Source: Kiritimatiellia bacterium | GTDB lineage: Bacteria > Verrucomicrobiota > Kiritimatiellia > RFP12 > UBA1067 | Assembly: GCA_017454745.1 (NCBI GenBank) | Contig: JAFTCL010000028.1 | Coordinates: forward strand, 1 to 64,000 | Reading direction: 5' to 3' | DNA length: 64,000 nt | In this document: one piece after another, positions 33,493 to 42,750 of the stretch | Position numbering within the stretch: position 1 is the stretch's first letter | Layout of the letters: every line of letters starts with the position of its first letter | Position numbers and translations under genes: made by a program | The notes under the pieces: model-generated | The model's database searches: none | Told to the model about the DNA's origin: nothing | What the model saw: the letters and a program-made list of their open reading frames with translations, nothing else

Positions 33493-34866
33493 TTAATTCA
33501 TGAGGCTGTGCAACGGGGCGGGAATGTGTCCGCCGCGACGAATAAAATCTTCTGCGCCGATCGGACAGGCGGGAGATGTTACTACGCCGGAACCGAACAG
33601 TCCGCCGAAATCCACGAAGTCGCCGGTTTGCGAATCCGGCACCGGGATCACCCGGACGCCGGTGGTCTTGCGGCTGGTTATCCCAATCGCGGATTCGTCA
33701 AGAATTATGCCGGCTATGGTCTCGGCGGTGGTATCGCCCGGCAGCAGGATCATGTCCAACCCCACCGAGCATACCGCCGTCATGGCTTCCAGTTTCTCCA
33801 GCGTGAGCATGCCGTCAGTGACGGCTTTTGAGAGTGCATGGTCTTCCATGACCGGGATAAAGGCGCCGGACAGCCCGCCGACCGAGCTGGAGGCGAAGGA
33901 GCCGCCCTTTTTCACGGCGTCGTTCAGCAGCATTACCGCGGCGGTGGTACCGGGCGCGCCGATATTACGGATGCCCATGCTCTGGTAAATCTCGCCCACC
34001 GAATCGCCGACGCGGGGGGTCGGGGCCAGCGAAAGGTCAACCACCCCAAACGGGATGTCCAGCCGGGTTGCCACTTCGCGGCCGATCAGTTCGCCGGTGC
34101 GGGTGACGCGGAACGCGGTATGCTTGATCTCTTCCGCGAGTTCGTCGAGCGTCACGTCCGGGTCCAGTCTGGTCATCCGGTCCACGGCCCGCTTGACCAC
34201 GCCCGGCCCGCTGACGCCGACATTGATCACGCATTCGGGTTCGCCCGGGCCCAGCATCGCGCCGGCCATGAACGGGTTGTCCTCCGGCTGGTTGGCGAAG
34301 ACCACGATTTTGGCGCATCCGAAACCGCGGGAACTGCGGGTCATTTCCGAAGTCTTGATAATCTGCCGCGAAATCATGTTGACCGCGTCAACGTTGATGC
34401 CAGCCTTGGTGGTGCCGACGTTGAACGAGGCGCAAACCCGGTGCGTGGTGCGCAGCGCGTCCGGCAGCGAGGCGATAAGCGTGCGCTCGCCGGGGGTGAT
34501 GCCCTTTTGCACCAGCGCGGAAAAGCCGCCCAGCAGGTCGATATGCACTTTCTCGGCGGCGGAGTCCAGGGCTTGGCAGACCTTGACCGCAGTGGCGGGG
34601 GTGTGGCCTTCCAACAACAGGCTGACCGGAGAAACCGCGATGCGCTTGTTGACAATCGGCAATCCGTATTTGTCGCTGACTTCGTCGCAGTAGCGCACCA
34701 GTTGTCCGGCTTTCTCGACGATGCGGTCATGCACGGCTTTGGCCAGCCGGTCCGGATCGGGGTTGGCACATACGTTCAGGTTGATGCCCAAAGTAACGGC
34801 ACGGACGTCTAGGTTTTCCTCCCGGACCATCCGGATCGTTGACAACACATCTTGGCGGGTAAGCAT
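33493..34866 (-). CDS. UPF0210 (PFL/DUF711) family protein
   Basis: A 457-aa conserved protein. Start at ATG 34866 (MLTRQDVLSTIRMV), preceded by GGGAG; the upstream 22 in-frame codons have no family similarity. Typical family segments are 'LDVRAVTLGINL', 'GFGCAKIVVFANQPEDNPFMAGA', 'INVGVSGPGVVKRAV' and 'SVGLDMILLPGDTTAETIAGIILDE'. The family is related to pyruvate formate-lyase folds by annotation only and its reaction is unknown to me. It is immediately preceded by an ACT-domain gene, the same pairing seen widely in bacteria. Confidence 0.88.
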   Translation of the reverse strand: MLTRQDVLSTIRMVREENLDVRAVTLGINLNVCANPDPDRLAKAVHDRIVEKAGQLVRYCDEVSDKYGLPIVNKRIAVSPVSLLLEGHTPATAVKVCQALDSAAEKVHIDLLGGFSALVQKGITPGERTLIASLPDALRTTHRVCASFNVGTTKAGINVDAVNMISRQIIKTSEMTRSSRGFGCAKIVVFANQPEDNPFMAGAMLGPGEPECVINVGVSGPGVVKRAVDRMTRLDPDVTLDELAEEIKHTAFRVTRTGELIGREVATRLDIPFGVVDLSLAPTPRVGDSVGEIYQSMGIRNIGAPGTTAAVMLLNDAVKKGGSFASSSVGGLSGAFIPVMEDHALSKAVTDGMLTLEKLEAMTAVCSVGLDMILLPGDTTAETIAGIILDESAIGITSRKTTGVRVIPVPDSQTGDFVDFGGLFGSGVVTSPACPIGAEDFIRRGGHIPAPLHSLMN

Positions 34867-34882
34867 GGCAGTTCTCCCAAAA

Positions 34883-35461
34883 TCAATAATTGTCGGCGGC
34901 CGAGTAGTTGAGTAACGCTCGGATCGGGCCAATTTCCGTGGTGGCGCGGAAAATGTTTTCGTGGCAGAAGATTGCGGTCAGGTTGCGTTTGGACATCTCT
35001 GCCCGGAATTCCGACTGCAACTTGCGGAAATCCGTATTTTCCGGAACCGTAACCTGAGCGATGTACACCACCTGCCCGGCGTCTTCCTCCACCATCCAGT
35101 CCTCGATGTTTATCGCGCGGTCGCTCAAGAAGGTGGTGATGCCGTGGATTGTGCCGGGCCGGTCTTCGCCGCGGGTCATGACCACAAACTTCGCCCCCGT
35201 CGGGATTACCGGGTCGCGCAGTTCCGGGCAGTTTTGCACCACCACCTCGGCGTTGGGCAGTGCGTTCTTGAGTTTGCCGCGCACAGTGTCCGGCGTGTTG
35301 CTGTTTTGCATTTCCGCCGTGAAGATCAGGTGGAAGTATCCGTTAACCACGGTTTGGCGGATTTGCCCGATATTCCCGCCCAGAGCGTAGATAACCCCCG
35401 TCACGTCACGCAACAGCCCGGTGCGGTCCGGCACCAGAATCGAAACAATAAAACGCACCAT
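34883..35461 (-). CDS. Tandem ACT-domain regulatory protein
   Basis: A 192-aa protein with two ACT domains: residues ~3-75 ('VSILVPDRTGLLRDVTGVIYALGGNI') and ~92-170 ('VVMTRGEDRPGTIHGITTFLSDRAINI'). ACT domains bind amino acids. The two-domain layout resembles GcvR-like and UPF0237 proteins. Start at ATG 35461 with AAGGAT upstream. It lies 16 nt before the UPF0210 gene and is probably co-transcribed; it may sense a ligand for that partner. No DNA-binding domain is present. Confidence 0.82.
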   Translation of the reverse strand: MVRFIVSILVPDRTGLLRDVTGVIYALGGNIGQIRQTVVNGYFHLIFTAEMQNSNTPDTVRGKLKNALPNAEVVVQNCPELRDPVIPTGAKFVVMTRGEDRPGTIHGITTFLSDRAINIEDWMVEEDAGQVVYIAQVTVPENTDFRKLQSEFRAEMSKRNLTAIFCHENIFRATTEIGPIRALLNYSAADNY

Positions 35462-35538
35462 AGCGATAATCCTTCCTAAAAACGCGGAATATTGTACTAA
35501 AAACCGGGGCCACAAGCAATGGCAAATTGGGAAATCCG

Positions 35539-37461
35539 CTACTTCAACCTGAACATCGCCGGCTCGGCCGGTTTCAGCGAAAACGTCAAACGGTTTTCCT
35601 TCCATTCGGGCCGGGGACCGAATTCCGGTTCCGCCCCGCTGAATTTCCGGTCAAAAGTCAGTGCGGCGTTTACCGGCTGATCGGTGGAGTTGACGGCCAA
35701 AAGGTAGATCTCGCCGTCGCGATTCCAACAACGCACCTCCACTCCGGCGGGCATGCCGCCGACTTTGGGAGTCGGGCCTACCGCCAGTAACACCGGGATT
35801 TTCGCGGCGATTTCCTCCGCCACCGCCCGGACATTGCCCCAGCGGGTTTCAAAGTCCTCGCCTTCGGTTTTTTTGAACAGGTCGAAGAAGGAGTAGAAAA
35901 CCAACCCGTTGGCGCCCCCCGCCACACATTGCCACGCCATCGAACGGATCTCATCCCGCGTGGGCGACCGGTTTTTGCCGCGCTCTTCCACCCGTTTGTA
36001 AACGTCCCAGTTGAACGCCTGAGGGACTTGCCACACCGCGCGTTTCCCGAAGACCCCGTTGTAAGTCGCCCGCGTCCATCGCGTGGCCACGCTCACGGGT
36101 TTGGACGGTATCGGGTAGGGGTCGGTTCCCACCACGTCGAAGGTGGGCAGGTAGTCGCGGATCTGGTCGTACTGGTACAGCACCACCCAGGTGGGATGGT
36201 CGGCGTCCAACCGTTCCATTAACTGTTGCCGTTCTGAAAGCCGCTGGAGCATGGAGACGGGCAGTTCGTCATTGATGTACCACGCCATCACTGCCGGATG
36301 CTTGCCGTAGTCTTGCACCCGTTTCTCGATGAACGCCACTTCGTCTTCGGAGGATTTGATGCTTTGTGGTGCCCATGTGGTTCCGTGGTAGATGTCTTTT
36401 ACGCTGTAAATCACCTTGAGCCCGCGGGCAAGGCACATGTCTAGCTGCTCGCGGTTTGGGGCCTGGTACGGCATCAGGCAGTTGAACGGGCCTTGCTTGT
36501 AAATGTCAAGCTCGTGTTCCTGCACTCTGCTCCAGTACATCCCCAACGGGAAGAACGGTTTTCCGTCCACCACCACCCGCCGCCATTCGTCAATCCACAC
36601 TTTGCGCTCCGGCATTTTCCGGACTCGGGTAAAGTCCACGCTTCCTTCGCCGATTTTTTCGCCGTTCGCTTTGGTCAGCTCAAACCAGATGGTTTGTTTC
36701 CCCTCCGCCAGATCCGTTGCCTGAAGCGCCAGCCTGGCTTCCTGCGATGTCAAAACGTCGGCCGGTTTGGACATGGTCTTCCCTTCGGCATTACGGAAAC
36801 GGAATGCTCCGCGTACCGTATCCAGCGGGGTGGTGTTTTCGTCGATCCACAGCGCGGCATGGAACGAAACCTCGTTTCGCTCGGCGATGTTTCGGTAGGC
36901 GGAACTGTACACCCCAGTCACCGGCGGACGGATATAAGGCGTAACCGACACGTCGTCGAACCAGGCTTTGCCAACCATTCCCTTCCTGACGTAAGGATGC
37001 ACCATAATGGAGCCGGCTTCATCGGGAATGCCCTGCGTAATACCCTCGATTTTCAACCAGTCGGCGGTGGTGCCCTTTACCCCGTCGGCGTAGCTGCCGC
37101 CTATCCACTTGCCGTTTCGGTCGTACCACTCTATGCAGATGGTCGCTCCGGATTCGTTGCCGGTCAGATTTTCCGTCCGTACCCACACCGAGTAACGGTA
37201 GGCTTTACCGGGTTTCAGCGCAATCCGCTGGCTGGGAAAGGTGTAGAATGCCGGGTCGTCGTTGTCGAAACACAACCCGGCCGTGCCGTTGCGTCCGGCC
37301 CCGGCCTGCCAGCTGTAGTGCGCCGGCGGTTTGCTCCAGTGCTCGGCCGTACCGTTGAGAATCGACTCAAAACCGCCGTTCTTAACCGCCTCGCTTTCTT
37401 GCGCGAAAACGACGGTTGCCGCCGCCAACTGCAAAAGTGTAAGAAACCGTTTCGCGTTCAT
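35539..37461 (-). CDS. Secreted glycoside hydrolase-like TIM barrel with N-terminal carbohydrate-binding module
   Basis: A 640-aa protein starting at ATG 37461 (MNAKRFLTLLQLAAATVVFAQ), a signal peptide. Residues ~25-185 form a CBM-like beta-sandwich ('VKNGGFESILNGTAEHW', 'YRYSVWVRTENL'). After a beta-rich spacer, a (beta/alpha)8 region begins near residue 312 ('LGMYWSRV') with 'VMAWYINDELP' near 398, where N-D-E places the acid/base glutamate as in clan GH-A. 'MAWQCVAGGANGLVFYSFFDL' lies on a late strand. GH42/GH5-like families are possible; the exact family and substrate are unclear. It follows the hydrolase-esterase fusion by 16 nt, suggesting joint glycan degradation. Confidence 0.7.
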   Translation of the reverse strand: MNAKRFLTLLQLAAATVVFAQESEAVKNGGFESILNGTAEHWSKPPAHYSWQAGAGRNGTAGLCFDNDDPAFYTFPSQRIALKPGKAYRYSVWVRTENLTGNESGATICIEWYDRNGKWIGGSYADGVKGTTADWLKIEGITQGIPDEAGSIMVHPYVRKGMVGKAWFDDVSVTPYIRPPVTGVYSSAYRNIAERNEVSFHAALWIDENTTPLDTVRGAFRFRNAEGKTMSKPADVLTSQEARLALQATDLAEGKQTIWFELTKANGEKIGEGSVDFTRVRKMPERKVWIDEWRRVVVDGKPFFPLGMYWSRVQEHELDIYKQGPFNCLMPYQAPNREQLDMCLARGLKVIYSVKDIYHGTTWAPQSIKSSEDEVAFIEKRVQDYGKHPAVMAWYINDELPVSMLQRLSERQQLMERLDADHPTWVVLYQYDQIRDYLPTFDVVGTDPYPIPSKPVSVATRWTRATYNGVFGKRAVWQVPQAFNWDVYKRVEERGKNRSPTRDEIRSMAWQCVAGGANGLVFYSFFDLFKKTEGEDFETRWGNVRAVAEEIAAKIPVLLAVGPTPKVGGMPAGVEVRCWNRDGEIYLLAVNSTDQPVNAALTFDRKFSGAEPEFGPRPEWKENRLTFSLKPAEPAMFRLK

Positions 37462-37477
37462 ACTTTTTCCCGCAGCC

Positions 37478-39412
37478 TTATTGTTCCCCAAGGTAGTCCA
37501 TGTATTTGTCCCAGTCGAATTCGAGCAGACCGTGGCCGCCCTCGCGCACATGGTAGCGCGCATCGGCACCCAGCTTCGCCGCGTTTTCGGCGCAGGCTTT
37601 CTCTGCTGGCGGTCCGGCCCAGTCGTCCTTGCTGCCGGAGGCGATCGCCACTTTGCGGGGCGGGGGCGCGATCAACGCCGCCATCCGGTCTTGGTCGAAG
37701 AGCACTTCCATGTCGTGCCCGTTTTGCTTGCGGTAGTTTAGGCAGAACCAGTGCGGGAAGACCGTGTTGATTCGTTCGATGTGCTCACTCTTGGGGAGAT
37801 CCATTTTGTTGAGTTTTGCTCCGGAACAGCCCGAATCGTTGACGCAGGTCAGGGCAAAGCGGTGGTCACGCGCCCCGGCGACCAGCGCGGTCTTGCCGCC
37901 GCGGCTGTGTCCGATCACGGCCACGTGCTTGGCGTCGAATTCCGGCTGGGTTTCCACCCAGTCCATAACCCGGCTGGCCCCCCAGGCCCATGCGGCGATC
38001 GCACCGCCGTCGTCCGGGCGGCGTTCCTGCTCCGACGGACCGAATGCCTTGAATACGCCGTTGTCGAAACAGGTCTTTGGATTGTCCGGCGCGACCTCGC
38101 CCACGTTGAACGCTACCGCCGCAAACCCGCGGTCGATGATGTGCTTCACCGGGAAGGAGACGAACGACGGGTCTTCCGCATCGGGATTGTAGTTGTTCTT
38201 TTTCCAAGTGATTTCCAGAAACGCGTGGACGAAGGTGCGTAGGTTCTTGGCTCCTTTCTTGAAGTAGGCGTGGGCGTTGAAGGAAAACGGCGCGCGCGGA
38301 CCGTTGCAGGAGATTTTTACGGTGCGGTGGATGACGGTTCCGCCCAGGCACTCTTTTTCCGAGACGGTTTCGAATTTCAGATCGTCGGGTTTGCCTACCC
38401 GCAACACCCCGTAAACTTGCCGGTCGAAGAACTCGCGGGCGGGCGGGCGGCACATCAGTTCGTCGATCACTTTGCCGACCTCGGCTTTGGGCAGTTTTTC
38501 GGTTACCCGCCCACTGGCGGACTTTTCGTCCGCAACCCATTTGTCGTCGCCTTTGTCGCCGACCATCTCGAAGTGGCCGCGCTCCAGGTTGAAATATTTT
38601 TCCCAACCCCGCACCGCAATCAGGACGGCGGTTTCGTCCCAGCTCGGATGTCCCGCCAACTGGTCCCAGGTTTTCCCTTCGACCACCTTTTCGCGGGGCA
38701 AGAGTTTTTTCTTGAACACATCACGGACCGGGTTCCCGTTGTCGGGAAGCTCCGAAACCGCGCGCCCGGCGTAACAGGTGCGGCCATACTGGAAATCCGT
38801 CCAAATAATTGGCGTCGGCCAGTTGCGGAAGGCGTAATCGCTGGATTCGGGGTCGTGCTGGGAATTGCATTCCTTGCCGTTCGGCCAGCTGCACGCCATG
38901 CACACCCAAAGCTTGACCTTCTTGGCGACCAGTTCGCGGTCGGCCCGCACCAGATCGGCCATGTTGTTCATGAACCCCACCGAAACCATGGTTACCGAAC
39001 CGTCGGGTTGCGCGGCCAGAGCCTTGCGGTAGATTTCCACCGCCGACGGCGCGTCCTTGGTGAAGGGATAGCGAACCCACTGCGGGTATTTTTCGACCAG
39101 GCCGAACCCTTGGGCGCCGGGTTGGCAAATCCCGCCGCGCGAGGTTCCCCCGACCGGGATGCCTCCGCGCCCGTAGTAGTTGTTAATCGCTTCGACCGCG
39201 CCGGCCGCACGGTTGCCGTCGCCCCAGGTGCAAACCCCGACCGCTAGAATTTCCGCCTCTCCGGCGTCTGCCAGCGTATGCAGGATTGCCAATGCGCCCA
39301 CATCATCGTAATCGGTGAACATGTCCGTGTCGAAAATCACCTTGACCGGTTCCGCCGTTAGCGTTGCCGCGATCAGGATTGACGCTGCTGTCAAAATAGG
39401 GAATGATTTCAT
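37478..39412 (-). CDS. Fusion: nucleoside-hydrolase-like domain plus CE15-like serine esterase domain, secreted
   Basis: A 644-aa protein with a signal peptide (MKSFPILTAASILIAATLTA). Residues ~22-345 match the ribonucleoside hydrolase fold: the Ca2+ site D-x-D-x4-DD in 'FDTDMFTDYDDVGALAIL' (27-44), plus 'VSVGFMNNMADLV'. Residues ~346-644 are an alpha/beta hydrolase with 'VAVIGHSRGGKTAL' (nucleophile Ser near 502) and a late His in 'EGGHGLLEFD'. It resembles glucuronoyl/acetyl xylan esterases (CE15-like, where the motif is GCSR.GK). The two domains lie in one uninterrupted frame. Both halves are Sec-exported, so a periplasmic glycan or glycoside target is more plausible than nucleoside salvage. 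Confidence 0.78.
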   Translation of the reverse strand: MKSFPILTAASILIAATLTAEPVKVIFDTDMFTDYDDVGALAILHTLADAGEAEILAVGVCTWGDGNRAAGAVEAINNYYGRGGIPVGGTSRGGICQPGAQGFGLVEKYPQWVRYPFTKDAPSAVEIYRKALAAQPDGSVTMVSVGFMNNMADLVRADRELVAKKVKLWVCMACSWPNGKECNSQHDPESSDYAFRNWPTPIIWTDFQYGRTCYAGRAVSELPDNGNPVRDVFKKKLLPREKVVEGKTWDQLAGHPSWDETAVLIAVRGWEKYFNLERGHFEMVGDKGDDKWVADEKSASGRVTEKLPKAEVGKVIDELMCRPPAREFFDRQVYGVLRVGKPDDLKFETVSEKECLGGTVIHRTVKISCNGPRAPFSFNAHAYFKKGAKNLRTFVHAFLEITWKKNNYNPDAEDPSFVSFPVKHIIDRGFAAVAFNVGEVAPDNPKTCFDNGVFKAFGPSEQERRPDDGGAIAAWAWGASRVMDWVETQPEFDAKHVAVIGHSRGGKTALVAGARDHRFALTCVNDSGCSGAKLNKMDLPKSEHIERINTVFPHWFCLNYRKQNGHDMEVLFDQDRMAALIAPPPRKVAIASGSKDDWAGPPAEKACAENAAKLGADARYHVREGGHGLLEFDWDKYMDYLGEQ

Positions 39413-39429
39413 TGTTGTCCTCCAGTTTG

Positions 39430-40296
39430 TTAATGGTCAAAGGTTTCTTCGCCGTGCCAAGCCTCGGCGGGCGGCACCTGCACCATCCCCGCCGCGATGC
39501 GCTGGCGCACCGCCTCGAAAAGTAGGATTGTGGTGGCTGCCGCCACGTTCAGCGAATCGGCCAGTCCCAGCATCGGGATTCTCACCCGCAAATCTGCCGC
39601 GTCCATCCATTTGGCGGTCAGCCCGTACTGCTCCGTGCCGACCGCGATGGCGACGTTTCCGGTTAAATCCACGTCCGAATGCAGGTTCGGGGTGTGCGGT
39701 GTGGCGGCCAGGATTTTGAATCCGCGTCCGCGCAGAAAGGCCAGCGCTTCGTCGCCGCCGGCTTCGACCACAGGGACCGCGAACAGCGTGCCGGTGGAGG
39801 CCCTGACCACGTTGGGGTTGTGGATGTCGGTACAGCGGTCGCACACGATCACCGCGTTCACGCCCGCCGCGTCGGCGGTGCGCAGGATGGTTCCGAGGTT
39901 GCCCGGCTTTTCAATCGATTCCGCCACAATCACCAACGCGTTTTCCGGCAACCGCAGGTCTTCCAGCCGGGTGGAGAGGTAAGGTCCCACCATCAACAGC
40001 CCGTCCGGGCGTTCCCGATAGGCCATTTTCTCGAAAACGGCGGCGGAGCAGGGGTACAACTCCGCGCCCAAATCGGCGCACCGTTGCACCAGTGCGGGTT
40101 CGTTCTCGTGTTTGAGGTAAAGCTCCTCGCAGAAGAACAGCGCATGGGGACGGTAACCGTTGTCCAGCGCCCGCTTGCACTCGCGGTAACCCTCCACCAG
40201 CATTTCGCCGCTCTCGTCGCGGTGCGAGCGTTGGCGGAGCTTAACCGCGTGTTTGACCTTGGGATTGGCGAGCGAGGTTATTTCTACGGCACTCAT
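39430..40296 (-). CDS. TrmH/SpoU-family RNA 2'-O-methyltransferase
   Basis: A 288-aa SPOUT methyltransferase. The N-terminal substrate-binding domain ('LANPKVKHAVKLRQRSHRDE') is followed by the knotted SAM domain with motif 1 'AESIEKPGNLGTILRTADAAG' (near residues 125-145), motif 2 'IAVGTEQYGL' and motif 3 'IPMLGLADSLNVAAATTILLFE'. It methylates a ribose 2'-OH in rRNA or tRNA; the target nucleotide cannot be assigned. Its ATG overlaps the coaX stop by 1 nt (TAATG), so translation is coupled. Confidence 0.92.
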   Translation of the reverse strand: MSAVEITSLANPKVKHAVKLRQRSHRDESGEMLVEGYRECKRALDNGYRPHALFFCEELYLKHENEPALVQRCADLGAELYPCSAAVFEKMAYRERPDGLLMVGPYLSTRLEDLRLPENALVIVAESIEKPGNLGTILRTADAAGVNAVIVCDRCTDIHNPNVVRASTGTLFAVPVVEAGGDEALAFLRGRGFKILAATPHTPNLHSDVDLTGNVAIAVGTEQYGLTAKWMDAADLRVRIPMLGLADSLNVAAATTILLFEAVRQRIAAGMVQVPPAEAWHGEETFDH

Positions 40297-41066
40297 TACT
40301 GCTGATTCCTGAAAATCTGCCCCAGCCCGAACAGGGTCAGCGTGGGGTCAAGGGTGTATTCCATGCCGCTGTTTTTCAGCGCCCAGCCGGCATAACCGCC
40401 GGTGGCGACTAGCTTCGCTTCCGGGCAGCGCATCGAGTCGCGCAGGAACGCGGCGATTTCGCGGACCATGCCCCGGTAGCCGACCTCGGCCCCGATGCGC
40501 ATCGCCTGTTGCGAGCTGCGGCCCATCGGCGGGCAGCGTCCCCCAAGATCCACGCGGGGCAGTTGCGCGGTGCGCTGTTCCAGATAATCCACCATCAGCG
40601 GCAATCCGGGAGCGATCACCCCGCCCAGATAGCGCTGGTCCGGGGTGATGCAGTCGAAGGTGAGTGCGGTGCCGAAGTCGGCCACAATCAGCGGCGCCCC
40701 GTAACGGGCCACGCCGCCGCAGGCGTCGGCCAGCCGGTCGGCCCCGAGTTTTTCCGGTTCCGGGTAGTCGATGGTCACGCCCAGTTTCAGGTCGTGCCGG
40801 ACCTCAGTCAGGGGCAGCCCCAACTCGCCCTCCACCAGCCAATGCCAGAGCTGGTTGACCTTGGGTACGACCGACCCGAGAATCGCGCCGTCGATTTTGG
40901 CTTTTCCCGGTCGGGTCAGACCGGCGGCGCGCCGTACCGCCGCGGCGCATTCTTGCGGGGTGCCGATGATTCCGCCGTTCAGGTGCGTCGGTTTAGAGAT
41001 TTGCCCGTCTCGCCAGAGCGCTATTCCGGTGGAGGTGTTTCCAACGTCGATTACCAGTACTTTCAT
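40296..41066 (-). CDS. coaX: Type III pantothenate kinase
   Basis: A 256-aa ASKHA-fold kinase making 4'-phosphopantothenate, the first step of CoA synthesis. Start at ATG 41066 (MKVLVIDVGNTSTGIAL), which begins exactly at the phosphate loop. Further motifs: 'KLGADRLADACGG' (catalytic Asp), 'LIVADFGTALTFD' and 'YLGGVIAPGLPLM'. Length is normal. It sits 5 nt after nadC and overlaps the methyltransferase gene, an arrangement of cofactor genes common in bacteria. Confidence 0.95.
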   Translation of the reverse strand: MKVLVIDVGNTSTGIALWRDGQISKPTHLNGGIIGTPQECAAAVRRAAGLTRPGKAKIDGAILGSVVPKVNQLWHWLVEGELGLPLTEVRHDLKLGVTIDYPEPEKLGADRLADACGGVARYGAPLIVADFGTALTFDCITPDQRYLGGVIAPGLPLMVDYLEQRTAQLPRVDLGGRCPPMGRSSQQAMRIGAEVGYRGMVREIAAFLRDSMRCPEAKLVATGGYAGWALKNSGMEYTLDPTLTLFGLGQIFRNQQ

Positions 41067-41071
41067 GCCGT

Positions 41072-41944
41072 TTACCGCTCCGCCCGCCATTCCAGCGACA
41101 GGTCAACCGCCGGGGCGCTGTGGGTCAGGCATCCCAGTGAAATCGCGTCCACCCCGGTGGCTGCCACCTCGGCGGCGCGCTCGATTGTTATCCCGCCGGA
41201 CGCTTCGGTTTTGCTGATGCCGCGGCACAGCCCCACGCACGTCCGCATCATTTCGCAGTCCATGTTGTCGAGCATGATCCACTCTGGTTTTGCCCGTAAC
41301 GCGCTGCGGCACTCTTCCACGCTCTCCACTTCCACCTCAACCGCTAGATTGGGGTACGCCTTCCGGGCCGCTTCCACGGCGAGGTCGAGCCGGTCGGGAT
41401 CGCCGCCCAGCCACAGTTTGCGGTGATTGTCTTTCATCAGAATACGGTCGAAAAGCCCGAACCGGTGGTTGGAGCCGCCGCCGCAACGGACGGCGAACTT
41501 CTCGAATTTACGCAGTCCGGGGGTGGTCTTGCGGGTGTCGAGGATCATCGTCCCGTAAGGTGCCACCGCTTCGGTGAACCGGTGGGCCAGGGTGGCGGTG
41601 CCGGACATCCGCTGCATGAAGTTGAGCGCGGTGCGCTCGGCGGTAAGGATTGACGCCGCCCTTCCCTGGAAACGGAGAATCACCCCGCCCGCCGGGACTT
41701 GCCCGCCGTCCGGGATTACGGTTTCGACCTTAATTTCGGGATCGACGCACCGCAGTACCGCTCGCCCCACGCAAACGCCGGCTGCGGTACAGGGTACGCG
41801 GGCCAGAATCTCGCCGGTGGCGGTGGCGGTCGGGTCAACCAACGCCAGAGTGGTGGCGTCACCGCTGCCGATATCCTCGTCCAGCGCTCTGCGGATGGTT
41901 TCCATCACTTCCGGGTCTAATGTCAAATCCTCTAAAACTTGCAT
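41072..41944 (-). CDS. nadC: Nicotinate-nucleotide pyrophosphorylase (quinolinate phosphoribosyltransferase)
   Basis: A 290-aa enzyme converting quinolinate and PRPP to nicotinate mononucleotide in de novo NAD synthesis. ATG 41944 (MQVLEDLTLDPEV) is the family-consistent start; the 90 codons upstream in frame overlap the rhomboid gene and are not protein-like. Motifs: 'DEDIGSGDATT', 'ERTALNFMQRMSGTAT', 'ILDTRKTTPGLRKFEKFAVRCGGGSNHR' (split here as DTRKTTPGLR and FAVRCGGGSNHR), 'LMKDNH', 'EVEVESVEE' and 'EASGGI'. nadA and nadB are not in the window. Confidence 0.96.
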   Translation of the reverse strand: MQVLEDLTLDPEVMETIRRALDEDIGSGDATTLALVDPTATATGEILARVPCTAAGVCVGRAVLRCVDPEIKVETVIPDGGQVPAGGVILRFQGRAASILTAERTALNFMQRMSGTATLAHRFTEAVAPYGTMILDTRKTTPGLRKFEKFAVRCGGGSNHRFGLFDRILMKDNHRKLWLGGDPDRLDLAVEAARKAYPNLAVEVEVESVEECRSALRAKPEWIMLDNMDCEMMRTCVGLCRGISKTEASGGITIERAAEVAATGVDAISLGCLTHSAPAVDLSLEWRAER

Positions 41945-41958
41945 GGATAGGCCTCCGT

Positions 41959-42726
41959 TTACACGGGTTGATAATAATGCCGTCGCAGTCTTCTGGCCAC
42001 CAGATAGCCGCTTATCCCCCCGACCAGATGCGCCGCGTTTGCCACTTGGCTTTGGATCAGGAACATATCGGCCAGGGACAGCGCCACCAAAGCGATGAAG
42101 AGGGTCTTGGCCCTCATCCGCATCGGAATGAAGATCCATACCGCCAGAATCCTGGTGTCCGGGAACAGGGCGCAAAAGGCGCAAATCAGGGCGAACACTC
42201 CGCCCGACGCCCCAACGCAAATCGCGTTGTCAAAACTTTGCCGGACCGCGATTTGCAACCCGATTTTCTCGCTGATCAGTTGCTTAGCCTCGGCGGGAAT
42301 CCACGCGACCAGCTGATCCAGACCCGGAATCAGCGGCCACAGCCAGTTGACCAGCAGCCAACCCAGTCCGCCGGCTACTCCTCCGATGAAAAATATGGCG
42401 GCTTGCCAGCGCGGTCCGACCGCCGATTCCACCACGCGCCCCAACAGGAGCATTGCCAGTACGTTAAACGCCAGATGCCACCACGTGGCGTGTAGAAAGA
42501 TGTGGGTAAAGGGCTGCCAGAAGAAACCGTTTAGGAGAAGCTGACCGTTCAGCCCGAAACACAGCCCGATACAATCGCCGAAAGAATATCCGCGGGTAAA
42601 GGTTACCGTACTGGCGACGCACTGAACCGCGAAAATTAAAATACAACAACCCGCCAATCTCAGAGTGGCGGGATAGCAATAAACAAACTCCCGCAGACGT
42701 TGAAAGCATCTGCGTACCGATAACAT
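41959..42726 (-). CDS. Rhomboid-family intramembrane serine protease
   Basis: A 255-aa polytopic protein with six or so TM helices. 'FLHATWWHLAFNVLAMLLLGRVVE' gives the HxxxN-type oxyanion helix. 'VGASGGVFALI' carries the catalytic Ser near residue 174. 'NAAHLVGGISGYLVA' carries the catalytic His near 232. It cleaves TM helices within the membrane; the substrate is unknown. It lies 14 nt upstream of nadC and 24 nt after the small membrane protein gene. Confidence 0.9.
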   Translation of the reverse strand: MLSVRRCFQRLREFVYCYPATLRLAGCCILIFAVQCVASTVTFTRGYSFGDCIGLCFGLNGQLLLNGFFWQPFTHIFLHATWWHLAFNVLAMLLLGRVVESAVGPRWQAAIFFIGGVAGGLGWLLVNWLWPLIPGLDQLVAWIPAEAKQLISEKIGLQIAVRQSFDNAICVGASGGVFALICAFCALFPDTRILAVWIFIPMRMRAKTLFIALVALSLADMFLIQSQVANAAHLVGGISGYLVARRLRRHYYQPV

Positions 42727-42750
42727 GGCAGGATATCCTCCGGACGGTGG

